This document shows, piece after piece, positions 25,503 through 34,101 of a DNA stretch of 41,358 nt. The position numbers were made by a program, and so were the translations under genes. Source of the DNA: Ruegeria sp. (GTDB taxonomy: Bacteria > Pseudomonadota > Alphaproteobacteria > Rhodobacterales > Rhodobacteraceae); the NCBI RefSeq assembly GCF_028066395.1, contig NZ_JALCBM010000005.1, positions 29,863 to 71,220 of the forward strand, read 5' to 3'. The stretch's first letter is position 1, and each line of letters starts with the position of its first letter. Under the pieces are notes generated by a model. The model was given only the letters and a program-made list of their open reading frames with translations. It was not told the DNA's origin and did not search any database.

Positions 25503-27155
25503 ATGCAAGGACCAAAAATCGATAAAACCATCTTCTGGACGGCGCTGGTTGTCATCGTCTGTTTCTCGGTGCCGCTGGTGCTGTTCCCGGCAGAGGGCAA
25601 GGCCGTGCTGGGCAAGGCTCTGTCCTGGTCGACCAAGACACTGGGCTGGGCCTATTTGTGGTTCACCATCGGCGCGTTCGGCATCCTGCTGTATTTCGCC
25701 TTTGGCCGGTTCGGCAATGTGCGTTTCGGTGGCCCGGATGCCCGGCCCGAGTTTTCGCTGCCCAGTTGGGTGGCCATGCTGTTCTGCGCCGGTATCGGTG
25801 CCAGCGTGATGTACTGGGGCACGATCGAGTGGGCGTATTACTACTCTGGCCCGCCGTTCGGCATCGAGGCAAAAAGTCAGGAAGCCACGGAATGGGCGGC
25901 CATGTACGGGCTGTTCCATTGGGGCTTTACGGCCTGGGCGGTCTATTGCATTCCGACCCTGCCGCTGGCCTATCTGTATTGGAACAAGGGCCAGTCGGTT
26001 TTGCGTCTGTCCTCGGCCTGCGAAGGCGTGATTGGCCGCAAACATGCCAATGGCACGCTGGGCAAGATGATCGACGTGCTGTTCATGTTTGGCCTGATCG
26101 GCGGCGTTGGTACCTCGCTTGGTCTGGGCACACCGATGCTGTCGGCGGGTCTGGCCGAGCTGTTCAATGTCGAACGCAGCTTTACCCTTGATCTGATCGT
26201 CATCGCGATCTGGTCGGCGATCTTCGGGTTCTCGGTCTATTCCGGCCTTGAAAAAGGCATCAAGGTCCTGTCCGACATCAACTTGTGGCTGATCCTGTTC
26301 GTGCTGGGCTTTTCGTTCCTGTTCGGCCCGACGATCTTCATGCTGGATACGTTCACCAATTCGATCGGGCTGCTGGTGCAGAACTTCATCGAGATGAGCT
26401 TTTATGTCGATCCGATCACCAAGGGGCAGAATTTCATTACGGCCGCGGAAGAGGGCAAATCCTATCTGGATGCAGGCGGCACCTTCCCGGAATGGTGGAC
26501 CATCTTCTACTGGGCCTGGTGGATTGCCTATGCACCCTTCATGGGATTGTTCGTGGCGCGTATCTCGCGCGGGCGCACGATCCGCGAACTGATCACGGTC
26601 GAGATCCTTGGCGGGTCGCTGGGATGCTGGATCTTCTTTGCGGTGCTTGGAAACAGCTCGATGTTTTTCCAGTTGGAGGGCGCGCTGGACCTCAGCCAGA
26701 TGGTCAGCGACGGGCAGGCACCTGAAGCCATCGTTGCCACGATCAAAGAACTGGGCGGACGCACCATTCCCTTTGCGGTCCCGCTGCTGATCGTGTTCGT
26801 GGTGCTGGCTTTCATCTTCGGGGCCACCACGCTGGACAGTTCGGCCTATACGCTGGCGACGGTTGCGACCGAAGACACAGGCCAGGCGGTCGAGCCCGCG
26901 CGATGGCACCGGTTCTTCTGGGCCATCGCGCTGGCGGCGGTGTCACTGTCGCTGATGTTCGCGGGCGGCAAGGACAGTCTCAGCGCGCTTCAGGCGGCGT
27001 CGGTTGTCGTGGCGCTGCCCTTGATGGTGGTGCTGGTGATGATGACCATGTCACTGATAAAATGGCTGAAAGAGGACTATCCGACCGAAGAGCTGGAAAG
27101 CCGCAGCGATGTGCGGATACCGGTTTCATCAACCAAAGCAACGCCGGGAGAGTAA
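25503..27155 (+). CDS. BCCT-family transporter, CaiT-like
   Basis: 550 residues, about twelve membrane segments. BCCT signatures are strong: FCAGIGASVMYWGTIEW, YYYSGPPFGIE, LFHWG, TSLGLGTP, FYVDPITKG, FYWAWW and ARISRGRTIRE. Several of these are nearer to E. coli CaiT (carnitine/butyrobetaine exchange) than to BetP as I remember the sequences. At the helix-5 segment where CaiT has SDVR, with the Arg that replaces sodium, this protein reads SDIN, as in BetP (NIN). Sodium coupling is therefore plausible. The substrate is presumably a betaine or other quaternary amine. The Hsp20 gene begins four bases after its stop. Confidence 0.94.
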   Translation: MQGPKIDKTIFWTALVVIVCFSVPLVLFPAEGKAVLGKALSWSTKTLGWAYLWFTIGAFGILLYFAFGRFGNVRFGGPDARPEFSLPSWVAMLFCAGIGASVMYWGTIEWAYYYSGPPFGIEAKSQEATEWAAMYGLFHWGFTAWAVYCIPTLPLAYLYWNKGQSVLRLSSACEGVIGRKHANGTLGKMIDVLFMFGLIGGVGTSLGLGTPMLSAGLAELFNVERSFTLDLIVIAIWSAIFGFSVYSGLEKGIKVLSDINLWLILFVLGFSFLFGPTIFMLDTFTNSIGLLVQNFIEMSFYVDPITKGQNFITAAEEGKSYLDAGGTFPEWWTIFYWAWWIAYAPFMGLFVARISRGRTIRELITVEILGGSLGCWIFFAVLGNSSMFFQLEGALDLSQMVSDGQAPEAIVATIKELGGRTIPFAVPLLIVFVVLAFIFGATTLDSSAYTLATVATEDTGQAVEPARWHRFFWAIALAAVSLSLMFAGGKDSLSALQAASVVVALPLMVVLVMMTMSLIKWLKEDYPTEELESRSDVRIPVSSTKATPGE

Positions 27156-27158
27156 ACA

Positions 27159-27599
27159 ATGTCGCAACGAATCTCGTCACCTTTCGGCACGGTCATGCTG
27201 TCGGAAAGCCATCATGAAAATGTGTTGGAAAGGGTGTTCGGCGAAGACATCCCCGAAGGCCCCGCGCGCAATCCGCGGGTGCCAGCGGTGGATGTCTACG
27301 AAACCGCCGAAGCCTATATCCTGCTGATGGACCTGCCCGGCGTGCGCAAGGATGACATCGACGTCAAGTATTCGGACGGAACTCTGTCGATCAGCGCCGA
27401 AGCCAAGGGTCTGCAACGGGACGATGGCCACTGGATCATGCATGAACGCCGGGTTGGCCGCTATGTGCGAGGCGTAAATCTGGGCCGTTCGGTTGATCCG
27501 TCGAGCATTTCGGCAGAATTTACCGACGGCATTCTGGAGCTGACGATACGGAAACCGTCAGGCGAAGCCACCGAGGCGGTCGATATCGCCATCGGTTGA
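27159..27599 (+). CDS. Small heat-shock protein, Hsp20/alpha-crystallin family
   Basis: 146 residues. An alpha-crystallin domain spans about residues 42-135: PAVDVYETAEAYILLMDLPGV, DGTLSISAEA, HERRVGRYVRGVNL, DGILELTIRKP. It is a cytoplasmic ATP-independent chaperone by family. The C-terminal IXI motif is only loosely represented (DIAIG). Four bases separate it from the transporter stop, with the ribosome site (GGGAG) inside the transporter's last codons, so the pair is translationally linked. Such linkage to a betaine transporter suggests a shared osmotic or heat-stress signal. Confidence 0.93.
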   Translation: MSQRISSPFGTVMLSESHHENVLERVFGEDIPEGPARNPRVPAVDVYETAEAYILLMDLPGVRKDDIDVKYSDGTLSISAEAKGLQRDDGHWIMHERRVGRYVRGVNLGRSVDPSSISAEFTDGILELTIRKPSGEATEAVDIAIG

Positions 27600-27747
27600 T
27601 TTCGCCTGGTGGCTCGCCAAATCCGAAGCTGGGGCGTCACAATAAAGGATAGCCATCCTGGATTGCACAGGGCCTTGAAGATCGCCTGAGGGGCGAGGCT
27701 TTGGACAGCCAACAGCCCAGATGAGGTGTGATGTGGCAAAGGATCAA

Positions 27748-27778
27748 AACGACGGTCTTGTCCGGCAAGACCGTCGTT
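27748..27778 (-). terminator. Intrinsic terminator after ridA-like gene
   Basis: Perfect 13-base stem (27748-27760 with 27766-27778) and a 5-base loop, seven bases past the RidA stop. On the minus strand the stem is followed by TTTT-type bases (...CGTTTTGATC). It ends the minus-strand operon and may also stop transcription from the Hsp20 side. Confidence 0.8.
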
Positions 27779-27785
27779 CAGGCGA

Positions 27786-28172
27786 CTATTGCGGCTTGTA
27801 CGCGGTCACGTCGATTTCGATCTTTGCGTCCACCATCAATTGGGATCGCACGGTCGAGCGTGCGGGCCCGCCGTTTGGAAAGTAGCTGGCATAGACGCGG
27901 TTGAAGGTCCAGAAATCACGCGGGTCATCCAGCCAGACGCTCACCTTTGCGACGTCGTCCAATGTGCAGCCCGCTTTTTCAAGAACGGCGATGACGTTTT
28001 CCATGGTTCGCTTGGTTTGTGCCTCGATCCCGCCGGGTTCGATTTCACCGTTTTCCTTCATGGCCACCTGACCGGAGACGAACACAAAGTCTCCGGCACG
28101 CACTGCGGGTGAGAATGGAAGGGCTTGACCGCCTGCGCCGGTACGATCTGCGCCGATACGTTCAATGGTCAT
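27786..28172 (-). CDS. RidA-family enamine/imine deaminase
   Basis: 128 residues, typical YjgF/YER057c/UK114 length. FVFVSGQVAM, the KRTMENVIAVLEKAGCTLDDV helix and the active-site pair ARSTVRSQL (Arg) with KIEIDVTAY (Glu) are present. RidA hydrolyses reactive enamines or imines released by PLP dehydratases to keto acids plus ammonia. ATG 28172 has AGGAG eight bases upstream and overlaps the KDG-kinase gene by 11 bases. It is the last gene of the minus-strand catabolic operon, a fit with the PLP enzyme three genes upstream. Confidence 0.94.
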   Translation of the reverse strand: MTIERIGADRTGAGGQALPFSPAVRAGDFVFVSGQVAMKENGEIEPGGIEAQTKRTMENVIAVLEKAGCTLDDVAKVSVWLDDPRDFWTFNRVYASYFPNGGPARSTVRSQLMVDAKIEIDVTAYKPQ

Positions 28173-29091
28173 GTGGATCTCCTGTTTGTTCCAGATGGGT
28201 TCGGGTTTGAGAAAGCGTGGGGATTGGGGCGACGGCGCCAAAGCCGCAGGTCGACAATGCCGCTGCGGCATTGGCCCAGCGGGCTGCGTTGCAGGCGGGC
28301 AATCCGCGCAGCAGAGCGGCCAGAAATGCACCGTTGAAACAGTCGCCCGCGCCGGTTGCGTCTTTTGTTTTGACCGGCACAGGCCCGAGTGTCTGACATA
28401 TCGATCCGTCCGAGATCATGACACCTGCCGCCCCCAAGGTCAGCGCGACGACCGAAGCCCCGAGATCATGATAGAAACTCACGATATCTTCGGGGTTTGC
28501 CAGCCCGGTCAGTTGGTACGCATCATCATAGCCCGGTAGCGCGATGTCACAGCTACGCATGACGGCATGGATCGCGTCCCGCGCCTGATCCAATGGCCAG
28601 AGGGCGGTACGCAGATTGGGGTCAAAGGCGCATAGACCGCCAGCCTGTTTCACGATGCGAAACCCTTGCAGCACGGCGTCGCGCACATTTGTGCCAATGG
28701 CCAGGCTGATGCCGGAGGCGTAGAACATTTTAGCCGATGTCAGCGCATCTTTCGGAAGATCACCCACGGAATACCGGCTGGCGGCCGACCCCCGGCGGCG
28801 ATAGGTAAAGTGATGGCCTTGCGCATCATGGGTGACGAAATACAGGCCCGTTTCCTCGGTCGTGGATATGTGGACATGTTCATCGGCGACGCCTTCATCG
28901 CGCCAAAGCCTGCGCAGATCGTCGCCGAATCGATCCTGACCGACACGGGTCAACATGGCCGCATTTACACCTTGCCGCGCGGCGGCAATCGCGACGTTTG
29001 AAACATCCCCGCCAAATCCCAGAAGGAACCGCCCGTCCGGTTGCTGATTGAACTCGACAAGGGGTTCTCCGAGGCAAAACAGATCAGTCAT
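28162..29091 (-). CDS. PfkB-family sugar kinase, 2-keto-3-deoxygluconate kinase type
   Basis: 309 residues. Ribokinase/PfkB motifs: the N-terminal GFGGDVSNVAIAAARQG substrate glycine loop and the C-terminal KDATGAGDCFNGAFLA catalytic motif with the base Asp. The GEPLVEF start, FDPNLR and YDDAYQLTG segments resemble KdgK. It would phosphorylate 2-keto-3-deoxygluconate (KDG) to KDPG. AAGGGG precedes ATG 29091 on the minus strand. The preceding gene encodes a KDGal kinase of a different fold, so two keto-deoxy acid epimers may be processed. No KDPG aldolase gene is present in the window. Confidence 0.88.
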   Translation of the reverse strand: MTDLFCLGEPLVEFNQQPDGRFLLGFGGDVSNVAIAAARQGVNAAMLTRVGQDRFGDDLRRLWRDEGVADEHVHISTTEETGLYFVTHDAQGHHFTYRRRGSAASRYSVGDLPKDALTSAKMFYASGISLAIGTNVRDAVLQGFRIVKQAGGLCAFDPNLRTALWPLDQARDAIHAVMRSCDIALPGYDDAYQLTGLANPEDIVSFYHDLGASVVALTLGAAGVMISDGSICQTLGPVPVKTKDATGAGDCFNGAFLAALLRGLPACNAARWANAAAALSTCGFGAVAPIPTLSQTRTHLEQTGDPHDH

Positions 29092-29133
29092 TGTTGCCCC
29101 TTCGGGTCGTGGTGGTGGGCGTGTAAACTGGGA

Positions 29134-30018
29134 TCATACGGCGTTTTCCCGAAGATGCTGGAGGCCGCGAAACAAAGCCGTGGTTGTGCAGGTTTCTGCG
29201 GACACCGTGTTTGCCGGACAGCCAACAAGCTGCAACGCGGTTTCATAAAGCTGTGCCAATTGCCCATCCGCAATCAGGGTAACCGGCAAGCGATCGGGAT
29301 TGGCAGCCAGGATTTCCTGCCCGATCAGGTAGCCTGACAGAAACCAGGTGCTTTCCGATGGGGTGATCATATCGGTCAGAACACGGCTTCTTGTCTGGAA
29401 CAAACCGTTCAGCAATGGCACATCCTCGACAGCATGCACGCCTGATACAAAGGCTGACAGGTTTAGGTCGCTGTCCTCGGTCAACTGACCGAAAATGGCG
29501 TGTTCGCGCGTGATCGCAAACAGCTCACCCGTGACATAGGTGTGGAACCCCATAAGCGTTCCATGGTCAATGCGCGCCCATTTCGAATGCGTCCCGGGCA
29601 TGCAGAACAACCCGTCGTGCCCAAGGGCAACAGCGCCGCAAATCTGGGTCTCTTCACCGCGCATCACGTCCGGCATCGGGCTTTTCAGGGATGCACCGGG
29701 CAGAATGAACAAGCGCCTCACTCCCGTCGCCACAGGGCGCGAAAGCAGATGATCTGTGTTCACCGGGCAGTCTGCATAGGGTGCCTCAAAAAGCCCGCCT
29801 TTCGCACCAATCATGCCGCAGGCCAGAATTGCCGCGTCTTGCGGCAGCCCCAAAGGATCAATCAGCCTGTCGACGCTTTCGGCAAATCCCTGAGCCTGAG
29901 CAGCCTTCAATCCGATATCCAATCGGCTGGAGTTCAGGATGGTGCCCGTGTCATCAAAGCTCCATGCCCGCGCGTTGCTGGACCCCCAGTCAATACCGGC
30001 GCCAATCGTGTTGCTCAC
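29134..30018 (-). CDS. dgoK: 2-dehydro-3-deoxygalactonokinase
   Basis: 294 residues, family length. The DgoK signature GIDWGSSNARAW (phosphate loop), GMIGAKGG, LPGASLKSP, MRGEETQI, and MPGTHSKWA are all present. It phosphorylates 2-keto-3-deoxygalactonate (KDGal) in D-galactonate catabolism. In the classical pathway dgoA (aldolase) and dgoD (dehydratase) are neighbours; here they are absent and a PLP enzyme gene overlaps its start by four bases. That suggests the keto-deoxy acid is produced by deamination rather than by a sugar-acid dehydratase (inference). Confidence 0.94.
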   Translation of the reverse strand: MSNTIGAGIDWGSSNARAWSFDDTGTILNSSRLDIGLKAAQAQGFAESVDRLIDPLGLPQDAAILACGMIGAKGGLFEAPYADCPVNTDHLLSRPVATGVRRLFILPGASLKSPMPDVMRGEETQICGAVALGHDGLFCMPGTHSKWARIDHGTLMGFHTYVTGELFAITREHAIFGQLTEDSDLNLSAFVSGVHAVEDVPLLNGLFQTRSRVLTDMITPSESTWFLSGYLIGQEILAANPDRLPVTLIADGQLAQLYETALQLVGCPANTVSAETCTTTALFRGLQHLRENAV

Positions 30019-31079
30019 CAGACCTGCCCCCGCGCAACAACGGGTGTGGGGCCAATTGCTTTGTCACCCCGGACCAGTTCCACATGATCCAGCATATTCG
30101 ACACGACACAGGCGTGGTTGGGCACGATCCGAAGCCTGTCGCCGACCGAGAGGTTGATCGCCCCGGCACTTCGAATCCGGCCATGTTCCTCGCTTAGCTG
30201 ATCGACGGTCAGATCGTCGCGATCCAGCACATGGCCATACCCATCCAGCCCAATCAGATCCGAAGTCAGAACCTTCGAGCCCGCGTCGATCACCGCGTGA
30301 TGGTCCGACGGGACCGAAACCACCGTCACCAGAACCGTCAGCGCGCAATCGGTCCAACCGCAGGTGCCGCGCGCAACCAGCGAGCGGTCATTATAGACAT
30401 AGGTGCCGATCCGGTATTCCGTCGCCAGCGGCATTTCATGCGCTGTCCACATGTCGGGCGATCCGCCCGACGAAATGGTGTCAACGGTCATCCCGTTGCC
30501 CTCGATCAGCGTTTTTGCGTTTTGCAGCCAGTCCAGCACTTCGGGCGCGCGGCCAGAAGGCGGATAGGTCATCAGCCCGGCGAACCGCAGCCCCGGCAGG
30601 GCGTCGATCTCAGCTGCGAGGTCCTGCGCCTGTTCCGGGTTTGCCACGCCGCACCGATCTGCCCCTGTGTTGCATTCGACCAGAACCGGCAGGGGATCGG
30701 GGGCATCCGCAAATGCCCGACTCAGCCCGCGCGCCACCTCGCTGTTATCCGCAACGACGCGCAGGTTTACGCGGTCGGCCAGGGCGCGCAGCCTTTTGGT
30801 CTTTGCCTCGCCCAGAATGTTGTAAGTGATCAGTATGTCGGAAATGCCGTCAGCAATCATGGCCTCGGCCTCGGAAATCTTCTGACAGGTGATCCCGATG
30901 GCACCTTTGCCGATCTGATACTGCGCCACACCGGGAAGCTTGTGGGTTTTGATATGCGGGCGCAGCGCCAGCCCGTGTTGATCGCAATAGGCCTGAAACC
31001 TGTCTATGTTGGCCTCGGCCACGTCCAGATCGACGATCACCGAAGGTGTATCAAGTTCCGGAAAGCGGGTGTTATGCAT
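30015..31079 (-). CDS. Fold-III PLP enzyme, D-threonine aldolase / D-serine dehydratase family
   Basis: 354 residues. An alanine-racemase-like PLP barrel starts with LDTPSVIVDLD. The PLP lysine is Lys44 in RPHIKTHK; a TGADRCG strand and SSGGSPD phosphate-binding region follow. The C-terminal domain has the metal pair His322/Cys324 (PNHACVV). Family members cleave D-3-hydroxy amino acids to glycine and aldehyde, or dehydrate them to an enamine. Overlap with dgoK and linkage to RidA favour dehydration of a 2-amino-3-hydroxy acid. The ribosome site AGGAGGAAAG precedes ATG 31079. Confidence 0.92.
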   Translation of the reverse strand: MHNTRFPELDTPSVIVDLDVAEANIDRFQAYCDQHGLALRPHIKTHKLPGVAQYQIGKGAIGITCQKISEAEAMIADGISDILITYNILGEAKTKRLRALADRVNLRVVADNSEVARGLSRAFADAPDPLPVLVECNTGADRCGVANPEQAQDLAAEIDALPGLRFAGLMTYPPSGRAPEVLDWLQNAKTLIEGNGMTVDTISSGGSPDMWTAHEMPLATEYRIGTYVYNDRSLVARGTCGWTDCALTVLVTVVSVPSDHHAVIDAGSKVLTSDLIGLDGYGHVLDRDDLTVDQLSEEHGRIRSAGAINLSVGDRLRIVPNHACVVSNMLDHVELVRGDKAIGPTPVVARGQVW

Positions 31080-31205
31080 GTCTTTCCTCCTGTATGGGGT
31101 TCGCCCCAGCGCGAAGGGGCATCAACGTTCGACAACAGGCTTTTCGCCGCGCCCGGGCCAGATCGCCGCCCGGTGCTGCAAAGGAGGTGAGAGGCGTATC
31201 GCCGG

Positions 31206-32279
31206 TCATATCCGGGCTCCGTTCTCGTCAAAGAGATGGATGTCTTTCGGGTGGAACGTCACGGTGGCGTCGGTTCCGATTTCGTCTTTCCGGTGTCCCT
31301 GTTTGCGAATTCTCAGCAGCGATGGCCCGCCGAAGTCGAGCGTCTGGATCGCGTCCGCGCCAGTGAACTCTGACTGGATGATCCGACCCGAGATCGCGTT
31401 GCCCTCGGCCCTGTCATACTGCCCATCGGTGGGGCGCAGGCCGATGGTCAACGGGCGTCCGGCTGGCCCGGCATCGGCTTGGGTTCTCAGGGTCACTTTG
31501 CCAACCTGCACGGAGTTCCCGCCTGCGGAGTGCGCAGTCAGAAAGTTCATCCGGGGATGGCCGATAAAACCTGCGACGAACAGGTTCGCGGGCCTTTGAA
31601 ACACTTCTTCCGGGGTGCCCGACTGCTGAACCTTGCCTTCGTTCATCACGACAATTCTTGAGGCCATGGTCATGGCTTCTAGCTGATCATGCGTGACATA
31701 GATCGTGGCCTTGCCAAGACGGCGATGCAGCGCGATCAGTTGCTGGCGCATCGTATCCCGAAGCTGCGCATCAAGGTTCGACAGAGGTTCATCCATCAAA
31801 AACACCGCCGGATCGCGCACGATGGCCCGCGCAAGGGCAACTCGCTGGCGTTGCCCGCCCGAAAGCGCATCCGGGTATTTGTCCAGTTGTGAGGTGATTT
31901 CGACTATATCCGCGGCTTCGCGAACGCGTTGTTCTGTCTCTGCCTTTGACGGCCTGCTCGCGCGTCGGGTCAGCAGCGGATAGGCAATGTTTTCAAATAC
32001 AGATTTGTGCGGGTACAGCGCGTAATTCTGGAACACCATGGCCACATCGCGATTGCGCGGCAGGGTATAGTTCACCATCTTGCCGTTGACGTGAATCTCG
32101 CCCGAGCTTGGGGCCTCGATACCCGAAACCATCTTGAGAATGGTGCTTTTGCCACAGCCCGAAGGCCCAAGCAGGACCAAAAACTCGCCCGGCTGCACAG
32201 ACAGTTCGAAGTTCTCAACGACATCGAAACTGCCGTAGGATTTGCTGACCTGCTCGAAATGGATTGCGTGGTTTGTCAT
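31206..32279 (-). CDS. Sugar ABC transporter ATPase, UgpC/MalK type
   Basis: 357 residues. Walker A GPSGCGKST, Q-loop MVFQNYALYP, signature LSGGQRQR, Walker B VFLMDEPLSNLD, and H-loop YVTHDQLEA are intact, followed by the TOBE/OB regulatory domain (about 240-357). It powers the permeases at 32283-34048. A 126-base gap with a small GC-rich hairpin (31103-31107 with 31116-31120) separates it from the PLP-enzyme gene; no additional gene was recognised there. Confidence 0.95.
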   Translation of the reverse strand: MTNHAIHFEQVSKSYGSFDVVENFELSVQPGEFLVLLGPSGCGKSTILKMVSGIEAPSSGEIHVNGKMVNYTLPRNRDVAMVFQNYALYPHKSVFENIAYPLLTRRASRPSKAETEQRVREAADIVEITSQLDKYPDALSGGQRQRVALARAIVRDPAVFLMDEPLSNLDAQLRDTMRQQLIALHRRLGKATIYVTHDQLEAMTMASRIVVMNEGKVQQSGTPEEVFQRPANLFVAGFIGHPRMNFLTAHSAGGNSVQVGKVTLRTQADAGPAGRPLTIGLRPTDGQYDRAEGNAISGRIIQSEFTGADAIQTLDFGGPSLLRIRKQGHRKDEIGTDATVTFHPKDIHLFDENGARI

Positions 32280-32282
32280 CGG

Positions 32283-33149
32283 TTAACCTTTGATCGCCCC
32301 CGACATGTTCTGGGACAGGAAGTATTTCTGAAGCGCGAGGAATAGCAGCGTGATCGGAATGGTCGCCAAAAGCGACGCGGCAGAGATCAGCCCCCAATCG
32401 ACCACAAAGTTCGACTTCAGGCTGGAAATCCCCACCGTAAGCACCTGCTTTTTGTCGGATTGGATCGCCACAAGCGGCCATAGAAAGCTGGTGTATTGCA
32501 GCATGAAGGTGAAAATCGCATGCACCACCAGCCCGGGGCGGATCAGCGGCAGCGTCATCTGGGAAAACACCTGCCATTCGCTTGCCCCATCAAGGCGCGC
32601 CGAATGGTCCAGATCTGCGGGCAGGGATACGATGAAGCTGCGCAGCATCAAAATCCCCAGCGGATTGGTCAGCGCCGGAAGGATCAGCGCCCAATAGCTG
32701 TTCAGCAGGCCCATGGACCGGATGATGAAAAACAGCGGCACCACCAGCGCCGCAACCGGCACCGCAACTGCCAGCAAAAGTGCGACGCTGATCAGGTTCT
32801 TTCCAAAGAACTCCAACTTGGCGAGCGCGAAAGCTGCCATCGCATCAATGATGAGCTTGAGCAGGGTTATGGCGATACCGATAAAGAGTGTATTCAGCGT
32901 CCACCGCGCGAAATTTGTTTCGCCAAAAAGCTTCTGGAAGTTGCCCCAATAGATCGAGGCCGGAATCCAGTCTGGCGGATAGGTGAACAATGAGTTCGTT
33001 TCCTTGATCGACGTCGACAGGATGTAGAGAAACGGCGTCAGGGACACGATCGAGGCAAAGCACAAAACGACATAGGCCGTCAGCATCATCGCGCCTGTAG
33101 GTTGCAGCGACGCGATTGGACGGTTTGTGAAAGACCTTCGCAAAGACAT
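32283..33149 (-). CDS. Sugar ABC transporter permease, UgpE/MalG type
   Basis: 288 residues, about six membrane segments. It has the SLTPFLYILSTSIKE region following the first helix, the EAA-type loop (DLDHSARLDGASEWQVFSQM..P), and a C-terminal KYFLSQNMSGAIKG that matches the QRYFVRGLTAGAVKG ending of MalG-type permeases. The start overlaps the preceding permease stop by one base (TGATG), and its stop is three bases from the ATPase start. Confidence 0.94.
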   Translation of the reverse strand: MSLRRSFTNRPIASLQPTGAMMLTAYVVLCFASIVSLTPFLYILSTSIKETNSLFTYPPDWIPASIYWGNFQKLFGETNFARWTLNTLFIGIAITLLKLIIDAMAAFALAKLEFFGKNLISVALLLAVAVPVAALVVPLFFIIRSMGLLNSYWALILPALTNPLGILMLRSFIVSLPADLDHSARLDGASEWQVFSQMTLPLIRPGLVVHAIFTFMLQYTSFLWPLVAIQSDKKQVLTVGISSLKSNFVVDWGLISAASLLATIPITLLFLALQKYFLSQNMSGAIKG

Positions 33150-34048
33150 CAGCGCCGCTCCCGGAACAGGATCGTCTGAACGGCGGTCAGGGCCAGAACA
33201 AGGATCACGAGCACAAAGGACAGCGTCGCGCCGTATCCCGGTTCGTTAAAGGTGAACAGGCTGCGATAGATGTACCAGGTCGTCGTGACAGTCGCGTTCA
33301 CCGGCCCGCCATCGGTCAGGACAAAGACCGAGTCGAATATCTGCAGATTGACGATTGTCGCGAAGATGAACGAAAAGAAGAATGTTGGTTTGAGCAGCGG
33401 CAATGTAAGCTGGAAAAACCTGCGTCCCGGCCCTGCGCCATCCAGTTCCGCAGCATGGTAAAGGTCGCGCGGCAGGCTTTGGATACCGGCCAGAAACAGC
33501 AGCGTCCAGAAACCCGCTCCTTTCCAGACCTCGACCATGGCAATGGTCGGAAGCGCCAGATTTCGGTTGCCAAGGAAATTGACCGGCTCGCCCGTGATCG
33601 CGCGCAGGATAATGTTCAGGATGCCGAAATCCTGATGCAGGACAAATGTGAACATCAGCGCCGCCAGCAGGATCGGCTGCAAGGTCGGATAGTAGATGAT
33701 CGTCTTGAACGTGTTCTGCCCAAACCTGACAGTGTTCAGGCTCAGCGCAAGGATCATCGCAATAATGAAAACCGCCGGGATGGCCATCAGGGAATAGACC
33801 ACCGTGTTCCGTATGGATTTTACCACCAACGGATCGGTGAAGGTTTGCCGCCAGTTTTCCAGCCCCACATATTTTGCGGGCGACATGATCCCACCGGTCT
33901 GAAAACTCTGGATCAAAAGCGCGACCACGGGCCAGGCCAGAAACAGGACAAAGAAAATCAGCGCAGGCGCGAGAAACGCATACGCGGTCAGGTTTTGCCT
34001 GATCCGGGCCTTCAGGCGCAGTTTTCGATGTTCGGTGGTCGAAAGCAA
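33149..34048 (-). CDS. Sugar ABC transporter permease, UgpA/MalF type
   Basis: 299 residues, about six membrane segments, starting TAYAFLAPALIFFVLFLAWPV. The EAA loop reads DLYHAAELDGAGPGRRFFQLTLP. The FDSVFVLTDGGPVNAT segment before the last helices is typical of the carbohydrate-uptake CUT1 permeases. It pairs with the permease at 32283. It follows the binding-protein gene by 53 bases. Confidence 0.95.
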   Translation of the reverse strand: MLSTTEHRKLRLKARIRQNLTAYAFLAPALIFFVLFLAWPVVALLIQSFQTGGIMSPAKYVGLENWRQTFTDPLVVKSIRNTVVYSLMAIPAVFIIAMILALSLNTVRFGQNTFKTIIYYPTLQPILLAALMFTFVLHQDFGILNIILRAITGEPVNFLGNRNLALPTIAMVEVWKGAGFWTLLFLAGIQSLPRDLYHAAELDGAGPGRRFFQLTLPLLKPTFFFSFIFATIVNLQIFDSVFVLTDGGPVNATVTTTWYIYRSLFTFNEPGYGATLSFVLVILVLALTAVQTILFRERR

Positions 34049-34101
34049 TTCCGGGTCTCCTGTTCGCCTCGGGGCAGTGTGCCCACCCCGAGGCGGCGCT
34101 T

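Noticed and set aside
25278..26909. 543-residue minus-strand open frame opposite the BCCT gene
   Set aside because: Shadow of a membrane protein gene, rich in Arg/Asp/Gln repeats as expected from antisense reading of hydrophobic codons.
27600..27747. Possible gene or element between Hsp20 and the terminator
   Set aside because: Short frames only, no ribosome site, no recognisable motif; probably 3' untranslated sequence.
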